Below are positions 31,931 to 40,535 of a stretch of DNA of 64,000 bases, piece after piece. A program made the position numbers and the translations under genes. This stretch comes from JAHDVS01 sp964370985 (GTDB taxonomy: Bacteria; Actinomycetota; Thermoleophilia; Gaiellales; Gaiellaceae). The stretch is taken from contig CAYJLE010000001.1 in the NCBI GenBank assembly GCA_964370985.1, positions 216,811 through 280,810 of the forward strand. Direction: 5' to 3'. The notes under the pieces were generated by a model. The model saw only the letters and a list, made by a program, of their open reading frames with translations. It was not told the DNA's origin and searched no databases. Numbering within the stretch: position 1 is the first letter of the stretch; every line of letters begins with the position of its first letter.

Positions 31931-33160
31931 CTACCGCCGCCAGGCGACCTCGCCGGCTCGAAGCACGAGCGCGACGTGGTCGTGGCCGAGGTGGTAGGCG
32001 AGGTAGCGCCAGTCCGGTGCGTCGAGGAGGACGGCGTCCGCCCGGTACCCGGGCGCCAGCCGGCCGAGGCTCTCCGACCGGCCGAGCACGTGGGCGGGGT
32101 TCACCGTAGAGGCCGCTAGAGCCTCGGCGGGACCGAGGCGAAGCTGCGTGCAGGCGAGGGCGCACACGAGCGGCAGGCTCTCGCAGAAGCTGCTGCCGGG
32201 GTTGAAGTCGGTCGCGAGGGCGACGGCTGCGCCGGCTTCGACCAGGGCCCGGGCCGGGGGCATGGGTCGGCCGAGGACGAGGGCGCTCGCCGGAAGGACG
32301 ACCGCGGTGACGTCGCTCGCCGCGAGCGCCGCCACGCCAGCGGGCCCCGTCGCCTCCAGGTGGTCGACGCTGCGAGCCCCGAGCTCGACGGCGAGCGGGA
32401 TCGCCCCCGCCTCGGTGAACTGGTCGCCGTGGAGCCGCAAGGCGAGTCCCGCCGCCCGGCAGGCCTCGAGGTAGCGTCGCGCCTGACGGGCGTCGAAGGC
32501 GCCGCGCTCGAGGAAGACATCGGCCGCCTCCGCCCGCTTCGCCGCCTCCGGGAGCACCTCGGCGAGCGCGAAGTCGAGGTAGGCGTCGCCGTCTCGAAGC
32601 TCGGACGGCACGGCGTGAGCGCCGAGCCAGGTGGGGATCCCGCCCGCGGCCGCGACAGCGTCGAGCGAGGCGAGCTCCGTCTCGCGATCGAGGCCGTAGC
32701 CCGACTTCCCCTCGAAGGTCGTCGTGCCGTGCCGAAGCATCCAGCCGGCGTGCCGGGCGACGTGCTGCCGGAGGCCAGCCGCCCCCAGGGCGCGGGTCTT
32801 CTGGACGGTCGCGAAGATCCCCCCGCCGGCCGCATGGATCTCCTCGTAGCTGGCCCCGCGGGCCCGAAGCGCGAACTCCTCCACCCGGTCACCACCGAAC
32901 GCCGGATGCGTGTGGCAGTCCACGAGACCAGGGATGGCGCACATGCCGCGGCCGTCGAGCTCCTGGACGTCCTCCCGGAGCGGCGGCAGGTCGCGCATGC
33001 GCCCGACGGCGGCGACCTGGCCGCCCTCGCACAGGACGTACGCGTCCTCGATCACCGCGACCTCGCCGAGCGCCCGGCCACGTAGGGGGGCGCTGCGGCC
33101 GGCCGGGCTCGCGACCTGGGCGAGGTCCCGGACAAGGAGGAGCGGCTCGGGCGACGCCAT
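31931..33160 (-). CDS. hutI: imidazolonepropionase HutI, 409 aa
   Basis: It hydrolyses imidazolone-5-propionate to N-formimino-L-glutamate, the third step of histidine degradation. The metal motif is PGLVDCHTHPAFGGDRVEEF near residue 68. Family segments GTTTFEGKSGYGLDRETEL, ALRLHGDQFTEAGAIPLAVE and the metal aspartate in ALATDFNPGSSFCESLPLV follow. ATG 33160 is the natural start; the open frame upstream of it is inside a MITE-like insertion whose target duplication ends three bases before the ATG. No strong ribosome site remains upstream, so translation may be impaired or changed. Confidence 0.9.
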   Translation of the reverse strand: MASPEPLLLVRDLAQVASPAGRSAPLRGRALGEVAVIEDAYVLCEGGQVAAVGRMRDLPPLREDVQELDGRGMCAIPGLVDCHTHPAFGGDRVEEFALRARGASYEEIHAAGGGIFATVQKTRALGAAGLRQHVARHAGWMLRHGTTTFEGKSGYGLDRETELASLDAVAAAGGIPTWLGAHAVPSELRDGDAYLDFALAEVLPEAAKRAEAADVFLERGAFDARQARRYLEACRAAGLALRLHGDQFTEAGAIPLAVELGARSVDHLEATGPAGVAALAASDVTAVVLPASALVLGRPMPPARALVEAGAAVALATDFNPGSSFCESLPLVCALACTQLRLGPAEALAASTVNPAHVLGRSESLGRLAPGYRADAVLLDAPDWRYLAYHLGHDHVALVLRAGEVAWRR

Positions 33161-33162
33161 CG

Positions 33163-33331
33163 CTAGGGGCCTGTCCGGAAAGTGGTCGCGGCGGATGGCA
33201 CGCGGCACGTGTCGCGAGGCAAGGACGCAGGGAGCGCCAATATGCGGACATATTGACGCGACCGAGGACACCGCATCGCGGTGCGTGACGCCTGCAAGCC
33301 GCTCTGAGCCACTTTCCGGACAGGCCCCTAG
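33163..33331. mobile_element. MITE-like element with 19-bp inverted ends and CTAG target duplication, at the hutU/hutI junction
   Basis: The ends GGGCCTGTCCGGAAAGTGG (33167-33185) and its exact complement (33309-33327) are flanked by direct CTAG copies (33163-33166 and 33328-33331). The interior is an imperfect palindrome centred on CAATATG-CGGA-CATATTG (33238-33255) and has no transposase frame. A 4-bp CTAG duplication and GGGCCTGT-type ends suit mobilisation by an IS5-type transposase, an inference. Excised, the hutU stop TAG would lie two bases before the hutI ATG. Confidence 0.85.
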
Positions 33332-35061
33332 ACCCGGGGGATCGCGATGCCGCCCTCCGCGGCCGCCGCGATCGCCTCCTCATAGCCGGCGTCGGCGTGC
33401 CTCGCCACCCCGAGGCCGGGATCCGTCGTGAGCACACGCTCGAGCCGCTCCTCCGCGTCGTCGCTGCCGTCGGCGACGACGACCATCCCCGCGTGGATCG
33501 AGTTGCCGATGCCCACGCCACCACCGTGGTGCACCGAGACCCAGGTTGCTCCGGCCGCCGTGTTGAGCAGGGCGTTCAGGATCGGCCAGTCCGCGATCGC
33601 GTCGGACCCGTCGCGCATCGCCTCGGTCTCCCGGAAGGGGGAGGCCACGGAGCCCGCGTCGAGGTGGTCGCGGCCGATCACCACGGGCGCGCTGACCCGG
33701 CCCTCGCGGACGAGCCGATTCATGGCGAGCCCCGCCCGCGCCCGATCCCCGAACCCGAGCCAGCAGATCCGGGCAGGGAGCCCCTGGAAGGCCACCCGCC
33801 CCGCGGCGAGCTCGAGCCAGCGCTGGAGGAGGCTATCGTCCGGGAACAGGCGCCGCAGCTCGTCGTCGATGACGGCGATGTCGGCCGGGTCTCCCGAGAG
33901 CGCAACCCAGCGGAACGGCCCGATCCCGCGGCAGAACAGGGGTCGGATGTACGCCGGGACGAAACCCGGGTAGCCGAACGCGTCGTCGACGCCCGCCGCG
34001 CGTGCCTCCCCCCTCAGGTTGTTGCCGTAGTCGAAGACGTGGCAGCCCTGCCGGCCGAGCTCGAGCAGCGCCTCGACGTGGGTAGCGATCGACGCGCGCG
34101 CGAGGCGAAGGTACTTATCGGGATGGCGCTCCCGGAAGTGCCCCGCCTCCTCGAAGGGCAGCTCGGAGGGGATGTAGCCGACGAGCGGGTCGTGGGCGGC
34201 GGTCTGGTCGGTGACGAGGTCGAAGAGCTCCCCGCGCCGGGCGAGCTCAGGCATGACGAGAGCCGCGTTGCCGAGCAACCCGACTGAGAGCGGCCGCCGC
34301 TCCGCCGCGGCCTCGCGGACCCGGCGCAGCGCCTCCTCGAGGGAGTCGGTAGCCTCGTCGAGGTAGCGGGTCTCGAGCCTGCGCTCGAGCCGCGAGGGGT
34401 CGACCTCGACGCAGAGCATCGCGGCGCCGCACATCGTCGCCGCGAGCGGCTGGGCGCCCCCCATCCCGCCGAGGCCGGCGGTGAGGATCGTCCGGCCGGC
34501 GAGATCGGGGGTCCCGAAGTGCGCCTGTGCCGCGGCTGCGAACGTCTGGTACGTGCCCTGCAGAATCCCCTGCGTGCCGATGTAGATCCACGACCCGGCG
34601 GTCATCTGCCCGAACATCGTCAGACCGAGCGCCTCGAGCCGCCGGAACTCGTCCCACGTCGCCCAGGCCGGTACGAGCAGGGAGTTCGCGATCAGCACCC
34701 GCGGGGCGCCGGGATGAGTCCGGAACACGCCGACCGGCTTGCCGGACTGGACGAGCAGCGTCTCGTCCTCGCGCAGGTCGAGGAGACAGCGGACGATCGC
34801 CTTCAGGGCGGCGGGCGAGCGCGCCGCCTTGCCCGTGCCCCCGTAGACGACGAGTCGTTCCGGATGCTCGGCCACTTCGGAGTCGAGATTGTTGAGCAGC
34901 ATCCGCAGCGGCGCCTCCGTCTGCCAGGAGCGCGCGTGCAGGGCGCGTCCCCGGGGCGCGCGTATGCGCGAGAGGTCGCCGCAGAGCTCCTCCGCGACCC
35001 GGTCGAACTCGGCGCCGCCGCCCGGCTCCCGGGCTCCGGCGCCGCCCTCTGTCTCGATCAT
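33328..35061 (-). CDS. hutU: urocanate hydratase HutU, 577 aa
   Basis: It converts urocanate to imidazolone-5-propionate with a bound NAD+. Family segments: LLNNLDSEVAEHPERLVVYG near residue 54, WIYIGTQGILQGTYQTFAAA near 152, NAD-binding TAGLGGMGGAQPLAATMCGA near 184, and the signature region RGIGPFRWVALSGDPADIAV near 395. GNSIHAGMVVVADGSDDAEE lies near the end. ATG 35061 overlaps the hutH stop (ATGA). The stop TAG is part of the CTAG duplicated by the MITE-like insertion. Length is normal. Confidence 0.93.
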   Translation of the reverse strand: MIETEGGAGAREPGGGAEFDRVAEELCGDLSRIRAPRGRALHARSWQTEAPLRMLLNNLDSEVAEHPERLVVYGGTGKAARSPAALKAIVRCLLDLREDETLLVQSGKPVGVFRTHPGAPRVLIANSLLVPAWATWDEFRRLEALGLTMFGQMTAGSWIYIGTQGILQGTYQTFAAAAQAHFGTPDLAGRTILTAGLGGMGGAQPLAATMCGAAMLCVEVDPSRLERRLETRYLDEATDSLEEALRRVREAAAERRPLSVGLLGNAALVMPELARRGELFDLVTDQTAAHDPLVGYIPSELPFEEAGHFRERHPDKYLRLARASIATHVEALLELGRQGCHVFDYGNNLRGEARAAGVDDAFGYPGFVPAYIRPLFCRGIGPFRWVALSGDPADIAVIDDELRRLFPDDSLLQRWLELAAGRVAFQGLPARICWLGFGDRARAGLAMNRLVREGRVSAPVVIGRDHLDAGSVASPFRETEAMRDGSDAIADWPILNALLNTAAGATWVSVHHGGGVGIGNSIHAGMVVVADGSDDAEERLERVLTTDPGLGVARHADAGYEEAIAAAAEGGIAIPRV

Positions 35062-36584
35062 GAGCTCCCGGCCTCCTCCACGATCGCGGCGATCTCCCCA
35101 CCGGCGACGAGCCGCCGCACGGACTCGATGTCGGCTGCCGGGGGGCGGTCCTCGATGAGCGGCGTGACGTGCTCGCGGACGAGCGCGACGATCCGCGCGG
35201 CGGCCTCCCCGGGCTCCCCGGGGACGAGCTCGATTGCCTGCGCCGCGCAGACGAGCTCGATCGCGAGCACCTGCTCCACCCGGTCGCACGCATCCAGGGC
35301 GAGCAGCGCCCCGGTCATGCCCATGCTGACGTGATCCTCCTGGTTGTCCGAGGTCGGCACGGTGTCGAGCGACACGGGGTGCGCGAGCGCGCGCAGCTCG
35401 GCGACGAGCGCCGCGCCGGTGTACTGGGCGACCATGTAGCCGGTCGAGGTGCCCGCGTCCGGCGACAGGAACGCGGGCAGCCCCATGCTGAGCGACGGCG
35501 AGAGCAGGCGGAACGTCCGGCGATCCGAGATCGAGGCGAGGTCGGCGAGAGCGATGCGCAGCGTATCGAAGGCGAGCGCGAGGCTCTGCCCGTGGAAGTT
35601 CCCCGCCGACACGACCTCGACCGGGTCGTCGAACACGAGCGGGTTGTCGGTGACAGCGTCGAGGTCGGTGGCGATCAGACGCTCGAAGAAGCCGAGTCCC
35701 TCCCGTGCCGAGCCGTGCACCTGCGGGACGCAGCGCAGCGAGTACGCGTCCTGGAGGTCCCGCTCGCGCGTCCCGAGCCGTCGCGACCCGGCCGTGACCG
35801 CGCGTACGACCTCCGCGCTGCGCGCCTGCCCGGGAAGCGGCCGCAGGGCCTGAACCCGCGGGTCGAAAGCCGCCGGCTCGCCCCTGAGCGCCTCGAGCGT
35901 GAGCGCCGCGGCGGCGTCGGCGGTGTCGAGAATGCGGGCGGCGCGGCACGCGACGAGGGCCCCGATGCCGGTCATGAAATGCGTGCCGTTGATGAGGGCG
36001 AGTGCCTCCTTCGGCTGTAGCTCGAGCGGCTCGATGCCTGCCTCGCCGAGCGCGTCTGCACCAGGACGCCGGCCGCCGTCGCCGGCGAGCACGTCTCCCT
36101 CGCCGATGAGCAGGAGAAACGCGTGCGCCGAGGGCACGAGGTCGCCGCTCGCGCCGAGGGAGCCCGTGCGCGGGACGGCCGGGACGACGCCGGCGTTGAG
36201 CAGCGCTGCCACGCGCTCGCAGACCACGGGCCGCAGGCCCGAGCGGGCGCGCAACAGGCCGTTCAGGCGGATGGCGAGCGCAGCGCGCACCACCTCCCGC
36301 GGCAGCAGCTCGCCGACCCCGGCCGCGTGGCTGCGCAGGATGTCCCGCTGCGCGGCCGTCGCCTGCTCGAGCGGCACGACCGTCCGAACGAGCGCCCCGA
36401 GGCCGGTCGTGACCCCGTAGATCGCGTCGCCGCGGGCGATCGCAGCGTCGAGCGCAGCGCGGTTGCGCGCGACCGCTTCGAGCCGCGCCGGGTCGATCTC
36501 GACGCGGGCGCCGCCGACTGCGATTCGCTCGACGGCCCGCACGTCGAGGCCGAGGCCGGAGAGGGTGACCGCCGTTTCAGGCAA
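35058..36584 (-). CDS. hutH: histidine ammonia-lyase HutH, 508 aa
   Basis: It deaminates L-histidine to urocanate. The MIO prosthetic group forms from Ala-Ser-Gly in GSLGASGDLVPSAHAF near residue 140. YGVTTGLGALVR near 55, LALINGTHFMTGIGALVACR near 190 and DNPLVF near 320 are also typical, as is the C-terminal TSDNQEDHVSMG. TTG 36584 was chosen because GGAGGG lies five bases upstream and because length then equals the family norm; it overlaps the end of hutF by eight bases. Confidence 0.93.
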   Translation of the reverse strand: MPETAVTLSGLGLDVRAVERIAVGGARVEIDPARLEAVARNRAALDAAIARGDAIYGVTTGLGALVRTVVPLEQATAAQRDILRSHAAGVGELLPREVVRAALAIRLNGLLRARSGLRPVVCERVAALLNAGVVPAVPRTGSLGASGDLVPSAHAFLLLIGEGDVLAGDGGRRPGADALGEAGIEPLELQPKEALALINGTHFMTGIGALVACRAARILDTADAAAALTLEALRGEPAAFDPRVQALRPLPGQARSAEVVRAVTAGSRRLGTRERDLQDAYSLRCVPQVHGSAREGLGFFERLIATDLDAVTDNPLVFDDPVEVVSAGNFHGQSLALAFDTLRIALADLASISDRRTFRLLSPSLSMGLPAFLSPDAGTSTGYMVAQYTGAALVAELRALAHPVSLDTVPTSDNQEDHVSMGMTGALLALDACDRVEQVLAIELVCAAQAIELVPGEPGEAAARIVALVREHVTPLIEDRPPAADIESVRRLVAGGEIAAIVEEAGSS

Positions 36585-37740
36585 GGTGCCCTCCGGCCCC
36601 CGCGACCGTGCCAGCGACCACGCCCGCCGAGGCGCAGGTCGCAAGCGCGTAGGGCAGGTCGGCCGGGTCGACGCCGCGCAGATCGGGATGCGCGAGGTCG
36701 ACCTCGATCTCCGCCGGAGGGACGTGCTCGAGCCCGAGACTCGCCCGTCCGCTCGCGCACAGCTCGTCCCACAGCGACTCGCTCGTCGCGAGCAACCCGT
36801 GCCGCAGCTCGCGCTCGCGTCGCGAGCCCGTCTCCAGCTCGCGCACCTCCTCGAACGGATCGACCCTGACCTGCGAGTCCGACCCCAGCGCGAGCCTCAC
36901 CCCGGCCTCGCGGTAGCTCATCGCGGGGAAGTAGCCGTCGCCGAGATTTCCCTCGGTCGTCGGACAGGTGACGACGATCGCACCGGAGCGCGCCAGCAGC
37001 TCGACGTCGCGCGGGGAGACGTGGATGCCGTGAACGATGCTCGTCCTCGGGCCGAGGAAGCCCGTACGGTCGAGCAGCTCGATCGGCGAGCAGCCGTGCT
37101 CGGCCTCGCACTCGGCGAGCTCCCGCCGTTGCTCGCAGGCGTGGACGTGCCGCGGCAGCCCGTGGCGCTCGGAATACTCGGCGATCGCCGCCAGCCAGCC
37201 GGCCGGGACGGCCCGCACGCTGTGCGCGGCGACCGCGACGTCGACGCGGTCGCGGGCTGCCGTCGCCCGGCGCAGGTCGTCGACTCGAGCGAGGTAGGAC
37301 TCGACGTCCGGATCGCAGAAGCGGAGCTGGGCGGGGCCCGGAGGCCTGTCCTGCCCGTCCCAGCCGTTGCGATGGTAGGCGGCCGGGATCACGACGATCC
37401 GGAGCCGCGTGTCCACGGCCGCCTGCACGACCGCGAGCGCCAGCTCGTTCGGGTCGTCGTAGGGCGTGCCGTCGGGCTGGTGGTGGACGTAGTGGAACTC
37501 GCCGACGACCCCGTAGCCCGCCCCGACCATCTCCCCGTACACGCGCGCGGCGACGTCGCGCAGCGCGTCCGGATCGAGCGCAGCGGCCAGGCGGAACATC
37601 TCGGTGCGCCAGCTCCAGAAGTCGTCATGGCGGTTCGCCTCGGGCGCGGGGCGCTCGGCCCTCCCCCGCAGGTCGCGTTGGAAGGCGTGCGAATGGGCAT
37701 TGGGCATCGCCTCGGCCCTGGCCGTGAGCGCAGCGCTCAT
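36577..37740 (-). CDS. hutF: formimidoylglutamate deiminase HutF-like, 387 aa, N-terminally short
   Basis: HutF deiminates N-formimino-glutamate to N-formyl-glutamate and ammonia. The metal motif NAHSHAFQRDLRG lies at residue 13, FWSWRTEMFRLAAALDPDAL near 39, HVHACEQRRELAECEAEHG near 188, HGIHVS near 222 and GSDSQVRVDPFEEVRELE near 265. Typical HutF has about 50 further N-terminal residues forming part of a beta-sandwich; here the ATG 37740 leaves only 12. The putative -10 CACAAT six bases upstream supports this start, so the truncation seems real. HutG, needed for the last step, is not in the window. Confidence 0.85.
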   Translation of the reverse strand: MSAALTARAEAMPNAHSHAFQRDLRGRAERPAPEANRHDDFWSWRTEMFRLAAALDPDALRDVAARVYGEMVGAGYGVVGEFHYVHHQPDGTPYDDPNELALAVVQAAVDTRLRIVVIPAAYHRNGWDGQDRPPGPAQLRFCDPDVESYLARVDDLRRATAARDRVDVAVAAHSVRAVPAGWLAAIAEYSERHGLPRHVHACEQRRELAECEAEHGCSPIELLDRTGFLGPRTSIVHGIHVSPRDVELLARSGAIVVTCPTTEGNLGDGYFPAMSYREAGVRLALGSDSQVRVDPFEEVRELETGSRRERELRHGLLATSESLWDELCASGRASLGLEHVPPAEIEVDLAHPDLRGVDPADLPYALATCASAGVVAGTVAGAGGHLA

Positions 37741-37793
37741 CGTGGGATTGTGTCGCACCCGCCGGCCGCGCAGCGCGCGGCTTCGCGCTCGTG

Positions 37794-39137
37794 TCAGCTC
37801 TTGGCGGGACTCGTGACTCGCCCGAGGAAGAGAAGCGCGCCCGTCTCGCGATCGCGCAGCGCGTAGAGGAAGGGCCGGTCGACCGTCACGAGGATCGGCT
37901 CCGGCTCCGGGTCCGGGGCGGCGGTCGTCTCCATGCCTACCGCCGTCGCCGCGGCGGCCTCGGTGCCCGCCTCGTCGACGGTGATGTTCGCCTGGTGGAC
38001 GACGAAGCCGATCTGGAGCGGCTCGTCGAGCGTCATCCCCGTGAAGTCCGCCGCGTCCGTGAACGCCGTGATCAGCCCGAGCGCGGCGAGGGCTCGGGAC
38101 AGCTCGACCCGCGTCTCGACCTCCCACTTCGGCAGGCTCAGCACGACGTCGCCCGGAGCGAGCGCGCTCGCCGCGCGATCGACCAGGCCGCTGGCGAGCT
38201 CGCGCTCGACCGTCACGAGCGCGCCCTCGTCGGGAAGGAGCACGAGCATGGCGAGCTCGCCGCCCGCGTAGGGCAGCTCGACCGCCTGCCAGCCGTCCCC
38301 CCGGGCGTAGGCCATGGCGTCGTCGCCCCGGCGCATGAACGGCACCTCGACCGTCGAGCCGTCGAGGAGCGTGAACGGAGCGGGCCGCGTCGCGTCGGGC
38401 TCGAACGGGGTCGCCCAGGGCGCCCTGAGGTAGATCGCGTTCACGAGGACGAGACGGGTCAGCGCGTTCACGAGCCCGGGCGTGAGCAGCTCCGGGATAC
38501 GGCCGCGCGTCTCCTCGCCGACCCACCCGTTCACGGCAACCCTCGCCGCCTCGGCGTCCGCGACGAAATCGGCGAGCCGAACGCCCGCCCCGTACTCGCG
38601 CGCGAGCACGTCGAGGAAGGCGCCCTGCCACGTCAGGCTCTCCTGCCCCCAGACCGCGTTCGCGATCGAGAGCTCGACCTCGACCGGCTCGCCCGCCACC
38701 TCGAACGTGCCGCTGCGCGCGGCGAGCGCCCGGGTGAGGCCGTTCAGCGCGTGGTGGATCGCCCCGGGGTCGTCGACATGCAGGACCGCGTCCAGCTCCG
38801 CCGCCGTCTTCCCCGCCGCGCCCGCCCGCACCATGGCGAGGGCGAGCAGGATGCTCGCGGGCGAGAAGACGAGGTTGCCCTCGCTCTCCCCGGCGAGCGC
38901 CGTATACAGGTCGCCTCCGAGCGCGCCGAGCGAGCGCACGGCCGGCCCGGCGTCGCCCGGGGTCGCGGCGACGCGCTCGATGTCCGCGATCGCCAGCGTG
39001 GCTCCCGCGGACGGGCCGGGCTCCGGCCCGGGCAGCGGCTCCGGCTCGGGCTCGTCCCCGGCCCCGCCGCACGCGCCGAGGAGCCAGGCGCCGACGGGGG
39101 CCGCGAGCAGCAGGAGAAACGAGCGGCGACTCAGCAT
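37794..39137 (-). CDS. lipoprotein serpin (serine protease inhibitor), 447 aa
   Basis: A lipoprotein signal (SFLLLLAAPVGAWLLGACGG, lipobox cysteine near residue 23) and a proline/glutamate linker precede a complete serpin domain. Serpin features: NLVFSPASILLALAMVRAGA near 88, LVLVNAIYLRAPWATPFEPD near 235, the hinge of the reactive loop DEAGTEAAAATAVGMETTA near 390, and DRPFLYALRDRETGALLFLG at the end. The hinge has the small residues of inhibitory serpins. The P1 residue probably lies in METTA, which suggests an elastase- or subtilisin-like target. It lies upstream of hutF on the same strand. Confidence 0.9.
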   Translation of the reverse strand: MLSRRSFLLLLAAPVGAWLLGACGGAGDEPEPEPLPGPEPGPSAGATLAIADIERVAATPGDAGPAVRSLGALGGDLYTALAGESEGNLVFSPASILLALAMVRAGAAGKTAAELDAVLHVDDPGAIHHALNGLTRALAARSGTFEVAGEPVEVELSIANAVWGQESLTWQGAFLDVLAREYGAGVRLADFVADAEAARVAVNGWVGEETRGRIPELLTPGLVNALTRLVLVNAIYLRAPWATPFEPDATRPAPFTLLDGSTVEVPFMRRGDDAMAYARGDGWQAVELPYAGGELAMLVLLPDEGALVTVERELASGLVDRAASALAPGDVVLSLPKWEVETRVELSRALAALGLITAFTDAADFTGMTLDEPLQIGFVVHQANITVDEAGTEAAAATAVGMETTAAPDPEPEPILVTVDRPFLYALRDRETGALLFLGRVTSPAKS

Positions 39138-39198
39138 GGTCGTTGGACGGTGGCCCGGGCCCGCCGGTTCCCGAGCGGCCCACTCTACTTCCGAGAGG

Positions 39199-39528
39199 TC
39201 AGCCTTGGCAGGCGACAGCAATCTCGAGCGCGTCGCAGATCTGACGCATGCGTTCGTCGCTGAGTCGGCCCAGGCGCTCGACGAGCGTCGCGATCGGCAC
39301 GCTCTCGACCGAGTCGAGGTTGACAGCCGAGCTGCGCGGGATCGGGTCCTCCGCCGGCTCGAGCACGACCTCGCTCGGGATCCCGCGGATCGTGGTCGTG
39401 CAGGGTCCGATCAGTGCGCGCCGCAAGCGCGGAATCGCCGCGTCCCGGGACAGCACGACAACCGGCCGGCGTGCGACCTCGGGAAGCTCACACCACCAAA
39501 CCTCACCTCGCGCGGGCAGCGCGGTCAC
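39199..39528 (-). CDS. MazF/PemK-family toxin, 109 aa
   Basis: MazF toxins are sequence-specific endoribonucleases. The N-terminal RGEVWWCELPEVARRPVVVL and the following LSRDAAIPRL are characteristic, as are SEVVLEPAEDPIPRSSAVNL and the C-terminal RLSDERMRQICDALEIAVAC. GTG 39528 overlaps the antitoxin stop (GTGA), the usual arrangement, and is preferred over longer starts inside the antitoxin gene. Confidence 0.88.
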   Translation of the reverse strand: MTALPARGEVWWCELPEVARRPVVVLSRDAAIPRLRRALIGPCTTTIRGIPSEVVLEPAEDPIPRSSAVNLDSVESVPIATLVERLGRLSDERMRQICDALEIAVACQG

Positions 39529-39761
39529 GACGCGCCGGCGGCCGCCCGGAACGAGGCGAGGTCTCCCCACTCGTCGTGCTCGTCCAGCGGGTGGGTGTCG
39601 TAGCCGGCATAGGCAGCGTCGATCTCGGCCGCGCGCTGCCGGGCCAACAGGGCGGCGAGCGCTTCGTCGATGAGCGCCGAATCCGCAAGCCCCTTACGCG
39701 CACGTCGCGCCGTCGCGAGCAACTCCGCGTCGACGGTCGTGCTAATCCTCGCCCGCGACAT
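39525..39761 (-). CDS. antitoxin partner of the MazF-type toxin, 78 aa
   Basis: MSRARISTTVDAELLATARR at the N-terminus is the beta-strand and first helix of a ribbon-helix-helix DNA-binding fold. The acidic C-terminus (DTHPLDEHDEWGDLASFR) would wrap the toxin. ATG 39761 is chosen because TATGAT (minus, 39768-39773) ends six bases before it, giving a leaderless mRNA; ATG 39788 would lie upstream of that box. Autorepression by the complex is expected for the family. Confidence 0.82.
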   Translation of the reverse strand: MSRARISTTVDAELLATARRARKGLADSALIDEALAALLARQRAAEIDAAYAGYDTHPLDEHDEWGDLASFRAAAGAS

Positions 39762-39767
39762 GCCATG

Positions 39768-39773
39768 ATCATA
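39768..39773 (-). promoter_or_regulatory. TATGAT -10 box of the leaderless antitoxin gene
   Basis: The box ends six bases before the antitoxin ATG, so transcription would start at or beside the A of the start codon. It overlaps the last codons of the upstream membrane-protein gene. Confidence 0.55.
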
Positions 39774-40473
39774 CCACGAATGTGGCACGATCGCTCCGGG
39801 TGCGGGAGGCCGCCAGGGCGAGCGCGGGGCGCCCCGGGATACCGGGGCCCCGGAGGATAAGTAAGGCGGGGGGGACGACCAGCACTACGACGCCGATGGC
39901 GCCGCCGATGGCGACCCAGGTCAGGTGGGGGACGTGGGCGCCGAGGCTCAGGTCGGCGTCGACGCCGGGGCTGGCGTCGGCGTTCATGATCACGACCGAC
40001 CACTGCTCGTAGCCGCCGTCCCATTCCAGCGTCTGGAGGCCCGTGCCCTCGACGCTGGCCGCCCAGAACGCCTGACTGGCGGGGACGGCCGGGGCGGCCG
40101 CGCCGGCGCGGCGCTCGGTGGTCAGGGCGAGGGGATCGAGGTCGAGCTCGGTGACCCCCTCGTGGGCGACGCCGGCCAGGTAATGCTCGACGTCCTCGCT
40201 GCGGGCGATGCCGATGAAGAGCGGCTTGTCGCTCTCGCTGCGGACGCGGAGCTTGGGGCCGCGGTCGAGCAGCCAGCCGAAGTCGTCGTTGACGTCGACG
40301 TCGTTCGCGGCGAGCGCGTAGCTGGCGGTGGCGACCGGGTTCGTGTCGGTGACGACGTAGCCGACGGGGTCGGTGTTCAGGTTGAACAGCCAGACGGCAC
40401 CGCCGAGGAGCGCGGCCGCGAGCATGCCCGCGAGGCTCCCGGTGGTGATGAGTGCGACCTTTCCTGCTTTCAT
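39769..40473 (-). CDS. membrane protein accompanying an MMPL transporter, 234 aa, unknown function
   Basis: An N-terminal helix (VALITTGSLAGMLAAALLGG) and a C-terminal helix (VAIGGAIGVVVLVVPPALLI) bracket an extracytoplasmic beta-rich domain of about 155 residues. This domain carries KPLFIGIARSEDVEHYLAGV and a conserved-looking WDGGYEQWSVVIMNADAS. The gene follows the MMPL gene by 62 bp on the same strand, with AAAGGA seven bases before ATG 40473. An accessory subunit is plausible. Its 3' end overlaps the promoter of the toxin-antitoxin pair. Confidence 0.7.
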   Translation of the reverse strand: MKAGKVALITTGSLAGMLAAALLGGAVWLFNLNTDPVGYVVTDTNPVATASYALAANDVDVNDDFGWLLDRGPKLRVRSESDKPLFIGIARSEDVEHYLAGVAHEGVTELDLDPLALTTERRAGAAAPAVPASQAFWAASVEGTGLQTLEWDGGYEQWSVVIMNADASPGVDADLSLGAHVPHLTWVAIGGAIGVVVLVVPPALLILRGPGIPGRPALALAASRTRSDRATFVV

Positions 40474-40535
40474 GACGGTTCCTTTCGGGTTGACGTTCAC
40501 GGTGTCGATTCGAGCGGGGCCGAGGGCACGCGTCC

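Noticed and set aside
36582..36644. Longer HutH with 20 extra N-terminal residues from 36644
   Set aside because: The extension lies inside hutF, lacks a ribosome site and is not family-like; TTG 36584 has GGAGGG at proper spacing.
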